The notes beneath the pieces were generated by a model. It made no database searches. It saw only the letters and a list, made by a program, of their open reading frames with translations, and was not told where the DNA came from. A stretch of DNA of 64,000 nt. It comes from Pedobacter soli. GTDB lineage: Bacteria; Bacteroidota; Bacteroidia; Sphingobacteriales; Sphingobacteriaceae. The position numbers and the translations under genes are program-made. The stretch's first letter is position 1. Every line of letters starts with the position of its first letter. Where the stretch lies: contig NZ_FMZH01000001.1 in assembly GCF_900101435.1 (NCBI RefSeq), positions 496,001-560,000 of the forward strand, given 5' to 3'. Shown in pieces: positions 53,742 through 63,500 of this stretch.

Positions 53742-53864
53742 AAGGCATGTTTTTACAATAATTTAGTCAACTTTAATACATTCTGAAAGAAAACTGTATG
53801 AATAGTTAGATTTTCGTGATGAAAAGGTGTAATTTCGTTATATATACAAATGCTAGATTAGGAG

Positions 53865-54590
53865 ATGATTAAGTGTATAGCTATAGATGACCAGCAGAGC
53901 TCGATTGCGGGACTGGAAAAATACATAGAGGAAACACCCAATATGAGATTAATAGGGAGTTACACCGACCCGCTAACGGCTTTAAGGGAACTGAAGAAGT
54001 TAGATCAGGTTGATGTGATCTTTATGGACATTCAAATGCCGCAGATTTCGGGCCTCGAACTTTCTAAAGCTGTACGCGCAAAAACCAGGAAACTGATTTT
54101 TACCACTTCGCATACCGAATATGCTTTTGAAGCTTTTGAAGCCGATGCCGATGCTTATTTATTGAAGCCCTATGGTTATGCCAAGTTTGCCCTTACTTTA
54201 AACAGGCTTTTCGGCGAAGAAATGGAAACGGGTAGCGAAGAAGCTTATTTCCTGGTTAAAAATAAATCGGAAGATCATAAGGCGGTAATGGTACGCTATA
54301 CTGATATCATTTGTTTTGAAAGTTTTCACAATTACATTAAAATACACACTAACGACAAGGTAATTATTGCCTACCTCAGCTTAAAAGATGTAAAAGAGCA
54401 GCTGAGTATTAAAAAGGGCTTTATACAGTTGCACAGGGGTTACATTATTGCCATCGATCATATTTTGCATATTGATGGCACACGGATTACGCTCAGCAAC
54501 CACACCAGTTTTACCGTTGGTGATATTTATTATAACGATTTTAAAGCGTTTTTTACAGATAAACTAATTATCAGCAGCCGCAAAAAATAA
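53865..54590 (+). CDS. LytTR-family response regulator
   Basis: 241 residues. REC domain with Asp55 in DVIFMDIQMPQ and YLLKPYGYAKF; LytTR DNA-binding domain (~135-235) with YTDIICFESFHNYIKIHT and FIQLHRGYIIAIDHI. TTAGGAG lies right before the ATG. It shares the plus strand with the two kinases that follow and is their likely partner. LytTR domains usually bind pairs of short direct repeats; such a pair (GTTTTCGA, 13-bp period) is in front of the antisense peptide gene at 54611-54745. Confidence 0.93.
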   Translation: MIKCIAIDDQQSSIAGLEKYIEETPNMRLIGSYTDPLTALRELKKLDQVDVIFMDIQMPQISGLELSKAVRAKTRKLIFTTSHTEYAFEAFEADADAYLLKPYGYAKFALTLNRLFGEEMETGSEEAYFLVKNKSEDHKAVMVRYTDIICFESFHNYIKIHTNDKVIIAYLSLKDVKEQLSIKKGFIQLHRGYIIAIDHILHIDGTRITLSNHTSFTVGDIYYNDFKAFFTDKLIISSRKK

Positions 54591-54610
54591 CGGCTGCTGA
54601 TAATTAGAAA

Positions 54611-54745
54611 TTAAGGCAAAGCTATGCCAGAGGTAGAAGTAGTGTTTGCCGTTGTCGGATCGGAATAGGCTTGTAAGCTACCGTTAGTGAAAGTGTTTTT
54701 TTTAAATTTAAATAATGTTCTCCGGATTAATTTTGGTGTTTTCAT
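54611..54745 (-). CDS. Candidate small peptide gene, 44 aa
   Basis: ATG at 54745, TAA at 54611-54613. The first half is basic (MKTPKLIRRTLFKFKKN) and the second is rich in Thr, Ser and Ala (DPTTANTTSTSGIALP) without Cys. This two-part design resembles leader plus core of secreted or modified peptides. It is antisense between the response regulator and two membrane kinases, which would fit a peptide signal sensed by them. No export or modification enzyme is adjacent. I infer the role from context and composition only. Confidence 0.5.
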   Translation of the reverse strand: MKTPKLIRRTLFKFKKNTFTNGSLQAYSDPTTANTTSTSGIALP

Positions 54746-54756
54746 ATTGTCTTTTT

Positions 54757-54777
54757 TCGAAAACTAGCGTCGAAAAC
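54757..54777 (-). promoter_or_regulatory. Direct repeat, candidate LytTR site
   Basis: GTTTTCGA occurs twice on the minus strand (54777-54770 and 54764-54757), period 13 bp, 12 bases before the peptide ATG. The second copy merges with TAGTTTTC, near the -7 consensus. Confidence 0.4.
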
Positions 54778-54817
54778 ACCCTGTAACAGTAAGTATTATA
54801 TAGATGGTAAGATTATC

Positions 54818-55960
54818 ATGGCAGATAGGATAAATTGGAAAAATAACCACATAGGAAACTTGTTAATACAATACAAACCTCATCTTGTAATGTGGGCAGT
54901 ATTTATTTTCTGGGAGTCTATCCTTGTTGGCATTTTTTCTGGCTATATTGGAACATTCAGCAATTATGCCATACATTATCTGGTGAATATTTTTCTCTTT
55001 TATGTGCATACCTGGTTATTGGAGAAGGCAGCGATTTTTCCGCGTAATGTCGGTTTAAAAGTAGCCACACTGGTATTGGCCGAAATTTCTATGTATGTAA
55101 TTGTGGTTTTTTGGTTAGACAACCTACTTCTTGCTTACACCGATATCATAACAATTCAAATGCCCGAGTTTGAAACAAGAATTTTAAGGCTTTCTTCCAG
55201 AGGTTTAATGTTCATGTTGTTTTCTACCGGTTATTTCTTTTTAAAGCGCTACATAGGAGAAAAATCGGAGAAGGAACGTATTGAAAAGCAACGTTTTCAA
55301 ATGCTTATTGAAAAAGAAAAAGCAGACAAAGAACTGGCGATGTCAAAAAATGCCTTTCTTAAAGCCCAGATCAATCCGCACTTACTTTTCAATACTTTCG
55401 AATTTATCCATCAAAAAATAAGGCAACACGATCCCGCAGATGCGCAGATCATGATCCATTTATCAGATATGATGCGTTTTGCTGCTAATACTGAGCATAA
55501 CCACGATTATATTAAACTTCATGATGAAATTACGCAGTGCAAGAATTTAATCAAATTACATGAGTTTAACCAACAACAGGTCTACATTGAATTTGCCTAT
55601 TCTCCTGATGTCTTAGAAATTAGGTTAATCCCTCTTGTGTTATTAACCATTGTCGAAAATATGTTTAAACATGGCCAGCTTTCAGATCCATACTATAAAG
55701 CAACGGTTGATATTTATATAATAGATAGTGTATTAAAAATAGAAAGCCGAAACCTGCCGGGCTTGATAAAAAGCAATGTTGGATTTGGTTCTGGACTTGA
55801 CAACATAAGAACCAGATTAGATTATACCTATGGCAGCAACAGCCTAATGGAAAGTTTTATTGATGAGGATGGTTTTTATTGCTTGTCTATTTCGATTGAA
55901 GAAAGTGCATTAACCAATTCATTTGACGAACAAATGAAGTATGCGGATGCTAAATATTAA
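54818..55960 (+). CDS. LytS-type sensor histidine kinase, copy 1
   Basis: 380 residues. Four hydrophobic segments lie between ~22 and 145 (HLVMWAVFIFWESILVGIF, IHYLVNIFLFYVHTWLL, VATLVLAEISMYVIVVFWL, LMFMLFSTGYFFL), then a coiled coil (EKSEKERIEKQRFQMLIEKE) and the kinase core with KAQINPHLLFNTFEFI (His188) and a GHKL domain (ENMFKHG, GFGSGLDNIRTR). It probably receives a signal at the membrane and phosphorylates the upstream LytTR regulator. It is closely similar along its length to the next gene, a tandem duplicate. Confidence 0.92.
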   Translation: MADRINWKNNHIGNLLIQYKPHLVMWAVFIFWESILVGIFSGYIGTFSNYAIHYLVNIFLFYVHTWLLEKAAIFPRNVGLKVATLVLAEISMYVIVVFWLDNLLLAYTDIITIQMPEFETRILRLSSRGLMFMLFSTGYFFLKRYIGEKSEKERIEKQRFQMLIEKEKADKELAMSKNAFLKAQINPHLLFNTFEFIHQKIRQHDPADAQIMIHLSDMMRFAANTEHNHDYIKLHDEITQCKNLIKLHEFNQQQVYIEFAYSPDVLEIRLIPLVLLTIVENMFKHGQLSDPYYKATVDIYIIDSVLKIESRNLPGLIKSNVGFGSGLDNIRTRLDYTYGSNSLMESFIDEDGFYCLSISIEESALTNSFDEQMKYADAKY

Positions 55961-55984
55961 GCGGACATAATAAATAGTTTAGAT

Positions 55985-57115
55985 TTGAAAAGCAACAATT
56001 TTAAGCATTGGTTAGTTAACTATAGGGTTCATCTTATAGTTTGGTTAATATTTATTACATGGGAAACTATTATGGTACTTTCCTTTGGTAAAGCTGCCGG
56101 GAAGTTTGCCAATTTTGTAATTCATTACCCAATCAATATATTTTTATTTTATATAAATGTATGGTTATTAGAAAAAGCTACTGCCTTTCCTAATCGATCG
56201 TTCTGGAAAGTTATCTTATTTGTTGCCATCGAAATCTTCGTGTATGTACTGTTTGTTTTAGGCCTCGACAATATGCTCAATGCCTTTACCAATATAATGC
56301 CTGGTCCTCTGCCCGAATTTAAAATAAGATTAACCAAGTTAATTTATAGAGGTTGTTACTTTATGATTTTTTCGACGAGCTATTTCTTCTTAAAACGTTA
56401 CTTAAGCGAAAAAGCCGAAAAACAACGTATTGAAAAGCTACGTTTCCAAATGCTGATTGATAAAGAAAGAATGGACAAAGAGCTGGTAATGGCTAAAAAT
56501 GCATTCTTGAAGGCACAGATTAACCCGCACCTGCTCTTTAATACCTTTGAAGTTATTCACCAGAAAATAAGACAACACTCGCCCGAAGATGCGCAGGTTA
56601 TGGTTTACCTTTCGGATATGATGCGTTTTGCTGCCGCGACCGAGCACAACGAAGGTTATGTAAAACTGAGCGACGAAATAACACAATGCCAGAACCTGAT
56701 TAAACTTCATCAGCTTACCCAGGGACAGGTTTTTATTGAGGTGGCTTTCTCGCCCGATGTTTTAGAAATCAGGTTAATTCCGCTGGTATTGTTAACCCTA
56801 CTCGAAAATATGTTTAAGCACGGGCACCTTTTTGATCAGGATAACAAAGCAACAATTGATGTTTATCTGGTTGATGGGATGTTAAGAATTGAAAGCAGAA
56901 ATCTGCCCGGACTGGTTAAAAGCAATATTGGTTTTGGGTCAGGCTTAGACAATATCCGTACCCGATTAGATTACACCTATGGTAATGGTGCCGAAATGAA
57001 TGCTTTTATGGATGAAGATGGTTTTTATTGCCTTTCTATTGCCATCTGCGAGAAAGCGCTTGCCACAGCTTTCGATAATCAACAGCAAGATCTGGCGGTT
57101 AATCACCAGGTCTAG
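55985..57115 (+). CDS. LytS-type sensor histidine kinase, copy 2 (TTG start)
   Basis: 376 residues, with the same membrane layout, coiled coil and kinase core as copy 1 (KAQINPHLLFNTFEVI, His182; LENMFKHG; GFGSGLDNIRTR). The frame is open from the stop of copy 1 and the first useful start is TTG at 55985; the next ATG (residue 30) would delete the first membrane segment, which aligns with copy 1, so TTG is chosen. TAGATTTG overlapping the start could be a -7 box or chance. The sensor halves are more diverged than the kinase halves, hinting at different signals. Confidence 0.9.
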   Translation: MKSNNFKHWLVNYRVHLIVWLIFITWETIMVLSFGKAAGKFANFVIHYPINIFLFYINVWLLEKATAFPNRSFWKVILFVAIEIFVYVLFVLGLDNMLNAFTNIMPGPLPEFKIRLTKLIYRGCYFMIFSTSYFFLKRYLSEKAEKQRIEKLRFQMLIDKERMDKELVMAKNAFLKAQINPHLLFNTFEVIHQKIRQHSPEDAQVMVYLSDMMRFAAATEHNEGYVKLSDEITQCQNLIKLHQLTQGQVFIEVAFSPDVLEIRLIPLVLLTLLENMFKHGHLFDQDNKATIDVYLVDGMLRIESRNLPGLVKSNIGFGSGLDNIRTRLDYTYGNGAEMNAFMDEDGFYCLSIAICEKALATAFDNQQQDLAVNHQV

Positions 57116-57119
57116 TATG

Positions 57120-57152
57120 CAAAAAAGTACCGGAACTCATGTGCTCCGGTAC
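57120..57152 (-). terminator. Intrinsic terminator of the GH18 gene
   Basis: On the minus strand: GTACCGGA, loop, TCCGGTAC, then TTTTTT. It lies ~35 bp after the GH18 stop, and also just after the end of the kinase gene on the other strand. Confidence 0.82.
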
Positions 57153-57184
57153 AAATCGAGACGGGTATTGATTTAAAAATTATT

Positions 57185-58813
57185 TTACTGGCAGGTTGGT
57201 AAAGTAGTAGACCAATCGGTACTCTCCATATTGGTTAAAGTCGCGGTGTGTCCCTTTCCTGTAGCATCGGCAGCAGTAGTACCACTGGCTTCGTTAAATT
57301 TCCAATAGGCTTCTAAACCTGTGCTATTGGTAGCTACGGTACATTTATTATTCTGAATTTGTGTTTGCGTTAATGCTGTTTTCCAAACCCTCAATTCATC
57401 AAACAACCCGTTAAACCCACGATTGGCATCGTAACTTCTCGAAATCTGGAATGTTCCGCTGGCCGAAATCGTACCCGTTGCCGATAAACTGGCATCAAGC
57501 ACCCCATTGATATAGATTTTCATGGTCGCTCCATCGTAAGTGGCCGCCACATGATACCAGGTATTTGCACTCAATGTTGTTGCCGAATTGAGTTTCTTAG
57601 CGGTAGTGCCTCCTGTATTTAACACAAACTGAAGTTTATTGTTGGCTAAAGAAGCATCGCCCAGGCGCAATAAAGCCACATTGGCATCACTTACTTCAAT
57701 CCCCATAATGGTAGAAATGTAGGGCGAAGCACTTTTGAAGGCGTTAGATCTTATCCAGCCCTCTAAAGTTAAACCGGTACCAGCCAGGTTAAAGCTGTTC
57801 GAATTTAAGTACTCATTGGTACCATCAAATAACAAGGAAGTATTGCCATTGGCAGGGGGCGTGGTGCCATTGCCATCAATACAATTGGGTTTAACAGCAG
57901 TTGCCGAGCTATACAGCGAATTGGAAACAGACGAAAGTTTGGTTTGCGAGTTATTGGCTACATTGTATACCATAACGCTGGCCAAACCATTGTTTTTAAC
58001 ATAGTTGGCTACGGCTGTCTGATCGCTGTTACCCAAATCGGTGCCTAAACCAAGTTTAGCTTTGGGTACACCTGCATTGATATAGGGTTGTAACCTGGTG
58101 GCGTAATTGGTAGAGAAATAGGTTTGCTCAAAAACATAATCAAGTATATCACCCAGTTTTTGGCCATTGTATACACTGTTAAAGTAATTGGCCTGGTTAA
58201 AGGCTGCCATGGTAATCAGTTTGGTAGTACCTAATCTGGCTCTCAGCGCCGCAGCAGCGAGCACCAGCGAACCATCATTTGCGGTACAGGTAGAATACTC
58301 ATCGTCGATATCAATACCATCCAAACCATACTGCTGTACCGCATTGGCGCATTGCACTGCAAAAGCATCGGCCTGCGCGTAGGTGGTAAAACAACCCCAT
58401 CCTGCGTTTTGATGGTTGCCCAACACATCGAGCAATACATTTATACCCAGCGATTGCAGGTAAGCTACTTTACCAGAATTAAGTACATCCTGCACTTGTG
58501 GGTTAAAACTCAAGGTTGGTACTCCGTTAACCGAATTGATATTTGCCGCAAAAATTACCGAAATACCGAACAGCTGTTTGGCTGGCGTACCATAAGTATA
58601 GCAGCCGGGGTTTACAAAGTTGTTGCTGTTTACTTCCACATAGGCAGTAACAAAAGGACCGGAATTCAGGGCAGAAGCATTGGTCAATGCTTTTAAATCT
58701 TTTTTAGTACTAAAGGTACTGGCTGCCTCATTTTGGGTGTTTGCTTTTTTACAGGCGTAAAAAATAGTGAAAACGGCTAGAAGCGCCACTCCCATGGTCA
58801 TTAGTTTTCTCAT
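57185..58813 (-). CDS. GH18 endo-beta-N-acetylglucosaminidase with LamG-like domain
   Basis: 542 residues, lipobox FYAC (Cys21). A GH18 barrel (~50-310) carries LDGIDIDDEYS: the DxxDxDxE motif with Glu172 as catalytic acid. Short bacterial GH18 proteins of this kind with a SusC/SusD pair are mostly EndoF/EndoH-like enzymes that cut the chitobiose core of N-glycans. Residues ~325-490 (LLFDGTNEYLNSNSFNLAG, TLEGWIRSNAF, WYHVAATYDGATMKIYINGV) are a LamG/concanavalin-like domain for carbohydrate binding. It ends the ROK-SusC-SusD operon. Chitinase activity is a less likely option. Confidence 0.88.
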   Translation of the reverse strand: MRKLMTMGVALLAVFTIFYACKKANTQNEAASTFSTKKDLKALTNASALNSGPFVTAYVEVNSNNFVNPGCYTYGTPAKQLFGISVIFAANINSVNGVPTLSFNPQVQDVLNSGKVAYLQSLGINVLLDVLGNHQNAGWGCFTTYAQADAFAVQCANAVQQYGLDGIDIDDEYSTCTANDGSLVLAAAALRARLGTTKLITMAAFNQANYFNSVYNGQKLGDILDYVFEQTYFSTNYATRLQPYINAGVPKAKLGLGTDLGNSDQTAVANYVKNNGLASVMVYNVANNSQTKLSSVSNSLYSSATAVKPNCIDGNGTTPPANGNTSLLFDGTNEYLNSNSFNLAGTGLTLEGWIRSNAFKSASPYISTIMGIEVSDANVALLRLGDASLANNKLQFVLNTGGTTAKKLNSATTLSANTWYHVAATYDGATMKIYINGVLDASLSATGTISASGTFQISRSYDANRGFNGLFDELRVWKTALTQTQIQNNKCTVATNSTGLEAYWKFNEASGTTAADATGKGHTATLTNMESTDWSTTLPTCQ

Positions 58814-58899
58814 AATTTTGATGTTTTTGGTTAGAAATTGTTTTTATTGGTTACAAAAAGAAAAGGCAGACAGGGTTTTAAATCCTGTCTGCCTGCTCT

Positions 58900-60537
58900 T
58901 TAAAAATTGGCTTTATTTACATCCCACCATAATCTGGTTCCTCCGTTATCTGGTCCGCCAAGTAAGGTAACTGCTTTACGTACCTCATCTTTGTTGCCAT
59001 TGCCATATTCTGCTGTTGGATAAGGCAATCTGCGGATTTGAGTTTGTGTATCTATTGTACCGCCGCTGTAATTGTTGGCTACAGTAAATAGTTTAGGATA
59101 GCCTGTTCTGCGGAAATCGGCCCATGCCTCTGCCCCATCAGGAAAAATAGCGATCCATTTTTGTGTAATAATGCGTTCTAATTTTACTTCGTTCGACGCT
59201 GTTCCATCCCATTTAACGGTAATGGTACTTACAGCCGCTGCGTTATTGGCCGGGTTTTTCGGATCAACATAAGCCGTTGGTTTGCTTACGGCATCGGCCA
59301 GATAAGTACCTGCTGCAACATTCCACTGTTGCATAGAAGTGTTTATACCGGTTTCGTAATTGGTTTGTGCATCGCCGGCACCTGTCCAGCCACGCAAAGC
59401 CGCTTCGGCTTTTAAAAACCATACTTCGGCAGCGGTCATTAAAATTTGTGGTGCTTTCTGACCAATCGGAGCCCTCGCATTATCAGGTGTAGTAGCATTT
59501 AAACTCGAATAAGTTTTATAACCTGCTTTACCTAAACCATTAAAAGAAGTGTTGGCTCCGGAACGGATTCCAATGTACTGACCTGCAAATAAAGGATCGG
59601 TTGCAGGGGTACAATATACCGGCAAACGCGGATCTGAGTACCCTACCAGGTAGGATTGTAAAGCCGCACCCATAGCGTTATCGCCTTCGTAGTTGATGGT
59701 TACATTCCAAAGATCGTTATTTCTGTTACCCGACTGGGCCACTGCAGCATTGTCGCTGGCAGTAGTCATTAAACCACCCGTTGCAGCCATGGCTTTTTCT
59801 GCCTGCAGCTTTGCGGTTGCCGGATCGACCTTAACAATACGCATGGCCAAACGTAACCTTAACGAGTTGGCCAGTTTAAGCCATTTTGCAGCATCGCCGC
59901 CGTAAACCAGGTCGCCTGAATCGAAATAGGCTTTTTTGCCCGGATTTGCAGTAATAAAAGCCTGCAGGTTATTGGCTGCTGTATCAATCTGCTTGAAGAA
60001 CTCAGTATAGATTGTTTTCTGGTCATCATAAGCTTGCGAAATCAACGATTTACCAGCCTGTGTGTAGGGTATCGGACCAAATTTATCGGTTACCCGGTCC
60101 ATAGCAATTACCTGCACCAAAAGTGAGATCCCCCACGATTCGGGTGCAGTTGTTTTTAAAGGTGAGATGGCAATCTTAGAAATGGGTGCCATTACATTGG
60201 TATACTGATCGTTAAAACCAGCTTCGTTCCAACCATTGTTAAGGGCATAGTTCATGTTATTGATACCGCCTCCAAAAGGTGTCGGCGCCATCATATAACC
60301 ACTGTATGCATCCGAACTCAGGTTCTGTGCAATCTGATAATTAGAAAATATATTCTGCTGAATGGGGCCAATTGCCGATTTCAACAAAGCTAAACTTTGC
60401 TCTGTTGTTGGTAAATTATCGTTGGTATTAAAACTTTCGAAGTTCTTTTTACAGCCCGAGTTCAGGGCTGCTGTAGCCAATAAAACTAAAGATAAACCTT
60501 TAATTTTATGATATGCTGGATGATATATCGATTTCAT
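58900..60537 (-). CDS. SusD/RagB-type lipoprotein (SusD-like 2 family)
   Basis: 545 residues, lipobox NSGC (Cys29) and the opening KKNFESFNTNDNLPTTEQ. Helical blocks ISLLVQVIAMDRVTDKFGPIPYTQAG, LRLRLAMRIVKVDPATAK and ITQKWIAIFPDGAEAWADFRRTGYP place it in the SusD-like_2 group. It should bind glycans cut by the coupled GH18 enzyme (87 bp downstream) and feed SusC (11 bp upstream). It resembles in type the SusD at 39574-41007, but the context differs. Confidence 0.93.
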   Translation of the reverse strand: MKSIYHPAYHKIKGLSLVLLATAALNSGCKKNFESFNTNDNLPTTEQSLALLKSAIGPIQQNIFSNYQIAQNLSSDAYSGYMMAPTPFGGGINNMNYALNNGWNEAGFNDQYTNVMAPISKIAISPLKTTAPESWGISLLVQVIAMDRVTDKFGPIPYTQAGKSLISQAYDDQKTIYTEFFKQIDTAANNLQAFITANPGKKAYFDSGDLVYGGDAAKWLKLANSLRLRLAMRIVKVDPATAKLQAEKAMAATGGLMTTASDNAAVAQSGNRNNDLWNVTINYEGDNAMGAALQSYLVGYSDPRLPVYCTPATDPLFAGQYIGIRSGANTSFNGLGKAGYKTYSSLNATTPDNARAPIGQKAPQILMTAAEVWFLKAEAALRGWTGAGDAQTNYETGINTSMQQWNVAAGTYLADAVSKPTAYVDPKNPANNAAAVSTITVKWDGTASNEVKLERIITQKWIAIFPDGAEAWADFRRTGYPKLFTVANNYSGGTIDTQTQIRRLPYPTAEYGNGNKDEVRKAVTLLGGPDNGGTRLWWDVNKANF

Positions 60538-60548
60538 TTTTGTTCGGA

Positions 60549-63500
60549 TTAAAATAAAACATTAAGGTTAAAACCAAAGCTTCTGGTAACAGGCTGGTTA
60601 AATACATCGATACCAGATAAACCATTACCGGTTGACATGGTAACTTCCGGATCGTAAGGTGCTTTTTTGTAGAAATAGAATAGGTTTCTGCCAATTAGCG
60701 ATAAACGCATGCTTTTAAATGTTCCTTTTAAAGGTAAATTATAACCTAATGAGGCTTCGCGTAAACGCACAACCGTAGCGCTGTAAACATACTCGCCGGT
60801 TACACCATTTCTATCGCCCAGGAAAGAATAATAGCTTTGTGGGTTAATAGTTGCAGAAACTGCTTTTCCGCTGGCATCAACACCATCTATTTTAACACCG
60901 CCTTGTGCCCTTGCGTCGCCGGTTACTTTTGAGGCACCTGCCTGATCCATAAGCGCTTCGGTTAACGAAAGTACTTTACCACCAAACTTACCATCTACTA
61001 AAAAGCTTAAGCTGAAATCTTTATAGTTAAAACTGTTGTTCCAACCCAATTGGAATCTTGGATTTGCATTGGCAATTAAACTGTAATCGGCACTTTTAAT
61101 TGGAAAATATGGATTTGCTGTAGTTCCATCGCCGCTGAATACGATACGGCCGCTTGCATCTTTTTGTAAGGTATATCCGTAAATATCACCATAAGAGCCA
61201 CCTGCCGCAATACGCGAGATGTAAGCATTGTTACCACCTCCGGTTAAATCGATTGAATTTAAACCTTGTGATGCAGCTACATCAATAATTTTGTTTCTGT
61301 TTAACGATCCGTTAATGGCTGTGTTCCAGTTCAGGCCATCGCCTTTTAATACATCAGCACCTAAAGTAAACTGTAAGCCCTGGTTCTGCACATCACCCGC
61401 ATTTAGATAACCAGTTGCCACAAGGCCCGATGGTGCAGGTTTAACCGGAATGTACTGGTTTTTAGTGTTGGTTTTGTAATAGGTAAAGCTAAAGTTTAAG
61501 CGGTTAGCCAGGAAACGCATATCAGTACCAATCTCGAACGATTTTGTTCTTTCTGGTTTTAACTCGGCAAATGCCCTGTTGGTGTTAATGGTAAGTGCAC
61601 CGCCATTACCCAAAGTATTTTGAATAAAAGTTAAATAAGCTGGTACCGTGTTACCTACTTCGGCATAAGTACCCCTGATTTTGGCAAAAGTAATGGCTTC
61701 TGGTAATTTAACCATCTGCGATACGATAAACGATAAACCTACTGATGGATAGAAATAGGAAACATTAGGTGTAAAAGAAAGGTTCGATGACCAGTCATTT
61801 CTACCGGTTAAGGTTAAGAAAGCCCAATCTTTGTAAGAAAGGTTGGCATTGGCAAACACGGCCTGCAACTGACTGTGGAAAGCATCGCTGGCTTTTGTAG
61901 TACTTAAAACATCAGATGTGTAGTTACCTGCAGTTGCTACAATGGTATTGTTTGGCGTAAACAAATCTACTGCAGAAAGATCGCCGGCTAATGATAAGCC
62001 TGAAGTTTTCTGATCGTTAATGCTACCACCAATTAAACCGTTAATTTTAAAGTCCGAATTTTTCATCGGTACCGTAACATTTAAAATCGCATCAGCATAT
62101 TTCTGGATAAAAGTTTGGGTGTTTTGCGATAAATAACCTCTTCCGTTAGAGTTGAAGTTTCCGTTAATACCTGAATAACGTCTGTTCTCAAAATCATCTG
62201 TACTGCGGTCGATATTACCTCTTACCTGAATATTTAACCAGGGTGTAAATTCGTATTTTACGTTTCCACTCAATAAAAAGCGGTTCCTGATTGCTGTATT
62301 CGGGTTCATATTGGTTAACCACCATGGATTCTGGTTAATATCGGCACTTCCGCCCAACCAGTTCTGACGTGCGGTACCCACATTATTTGCTAACAGATAG
62401 TTATCTTTATAAGGAGTAATATCTACACCACGCGGAAAAAGATACAAACCCACTAAAGGATTGTTGTACAAGCCAATTGAAGGGCTGTTGTTAATCCTTT
62501 GGTTAATGTAATTCACTGTTCCATCAACCGTTAATTTGTTGTTTAAAAACTTAGCGGTTTCGCGCAGGTTAATGTTATGCCTGTTTAACTTGTTACCTTC
62601 CTGAATACCACTTGCGTAGGTATTGGCATAAGAAAAATAAGTTTGGGCAATTTCAGAACCGCCCGAAAAATTAATTGAATTGGTAGCGTTTGTACCGGTT
62701 TGAAAAAATTGATCCAGATTATCGGTGCTGTTGTTAATGGCAGCACCCCAGCTATCCCTTGTAGTGGTAGATGCAGGGCCATAACTATTTTGAAATTCAG
62801 GTTTGTAGGCAATTTTATCGAAAGTTAAACTCGAAGAAAAACCAATTTGTGTTTTACCTGCTTTACCTTGTTTGGTGGTAATTAAAATCACCCCATTTTG
62901 TGCCTGACTACCGTATAACGCAGCTGCCGAAGCACCTTCTAATACAGTTAAGCTCTCAATATCGTCGGGATTCAGGTTTGAAATACCATCACCGCCATCC
63001 TGTCCGCCACCAAATACACTGTTTTGCTGGGCATTGGCGTTACCATTATTGCTGATTGGCACCCCATCAATTACATATAAAGGCTGGTTGTTACCACTTA
63101 CCGAACGGCTACCCCTTAATATTACCTTAGCAGAACCACCTACACCCGAAGTACTTGGGCTGATGGTCATCCCTGCCACTTTACCGTTTAAGCTGTTTAC
63201 CAGGTTAGGGCTTTTTACTTTATTGAGTTCTTCGCCACCAACCTGTTGCGTGGTATAGGTCAAAGATTTTTCTGAACGTTTAATACCCAGTGCGGTTACC
63301 ACAACTGTTTCCAGTTCTTTCGAATCGTTAGCCAGGGTTACATCAATGGTAGTTTGCGTACCTACGGTAACTTCTTTGGTTTGGTAACCAACAAAAGTGA
63401 ATACCAATACATCGCCGGTTTTGGCTGCAATTTTATACTCGCCATTGGCGTTGGTTTGTGTATTTACCTTGGTACCTTTAACGTTAACGGTTACCCCCGG

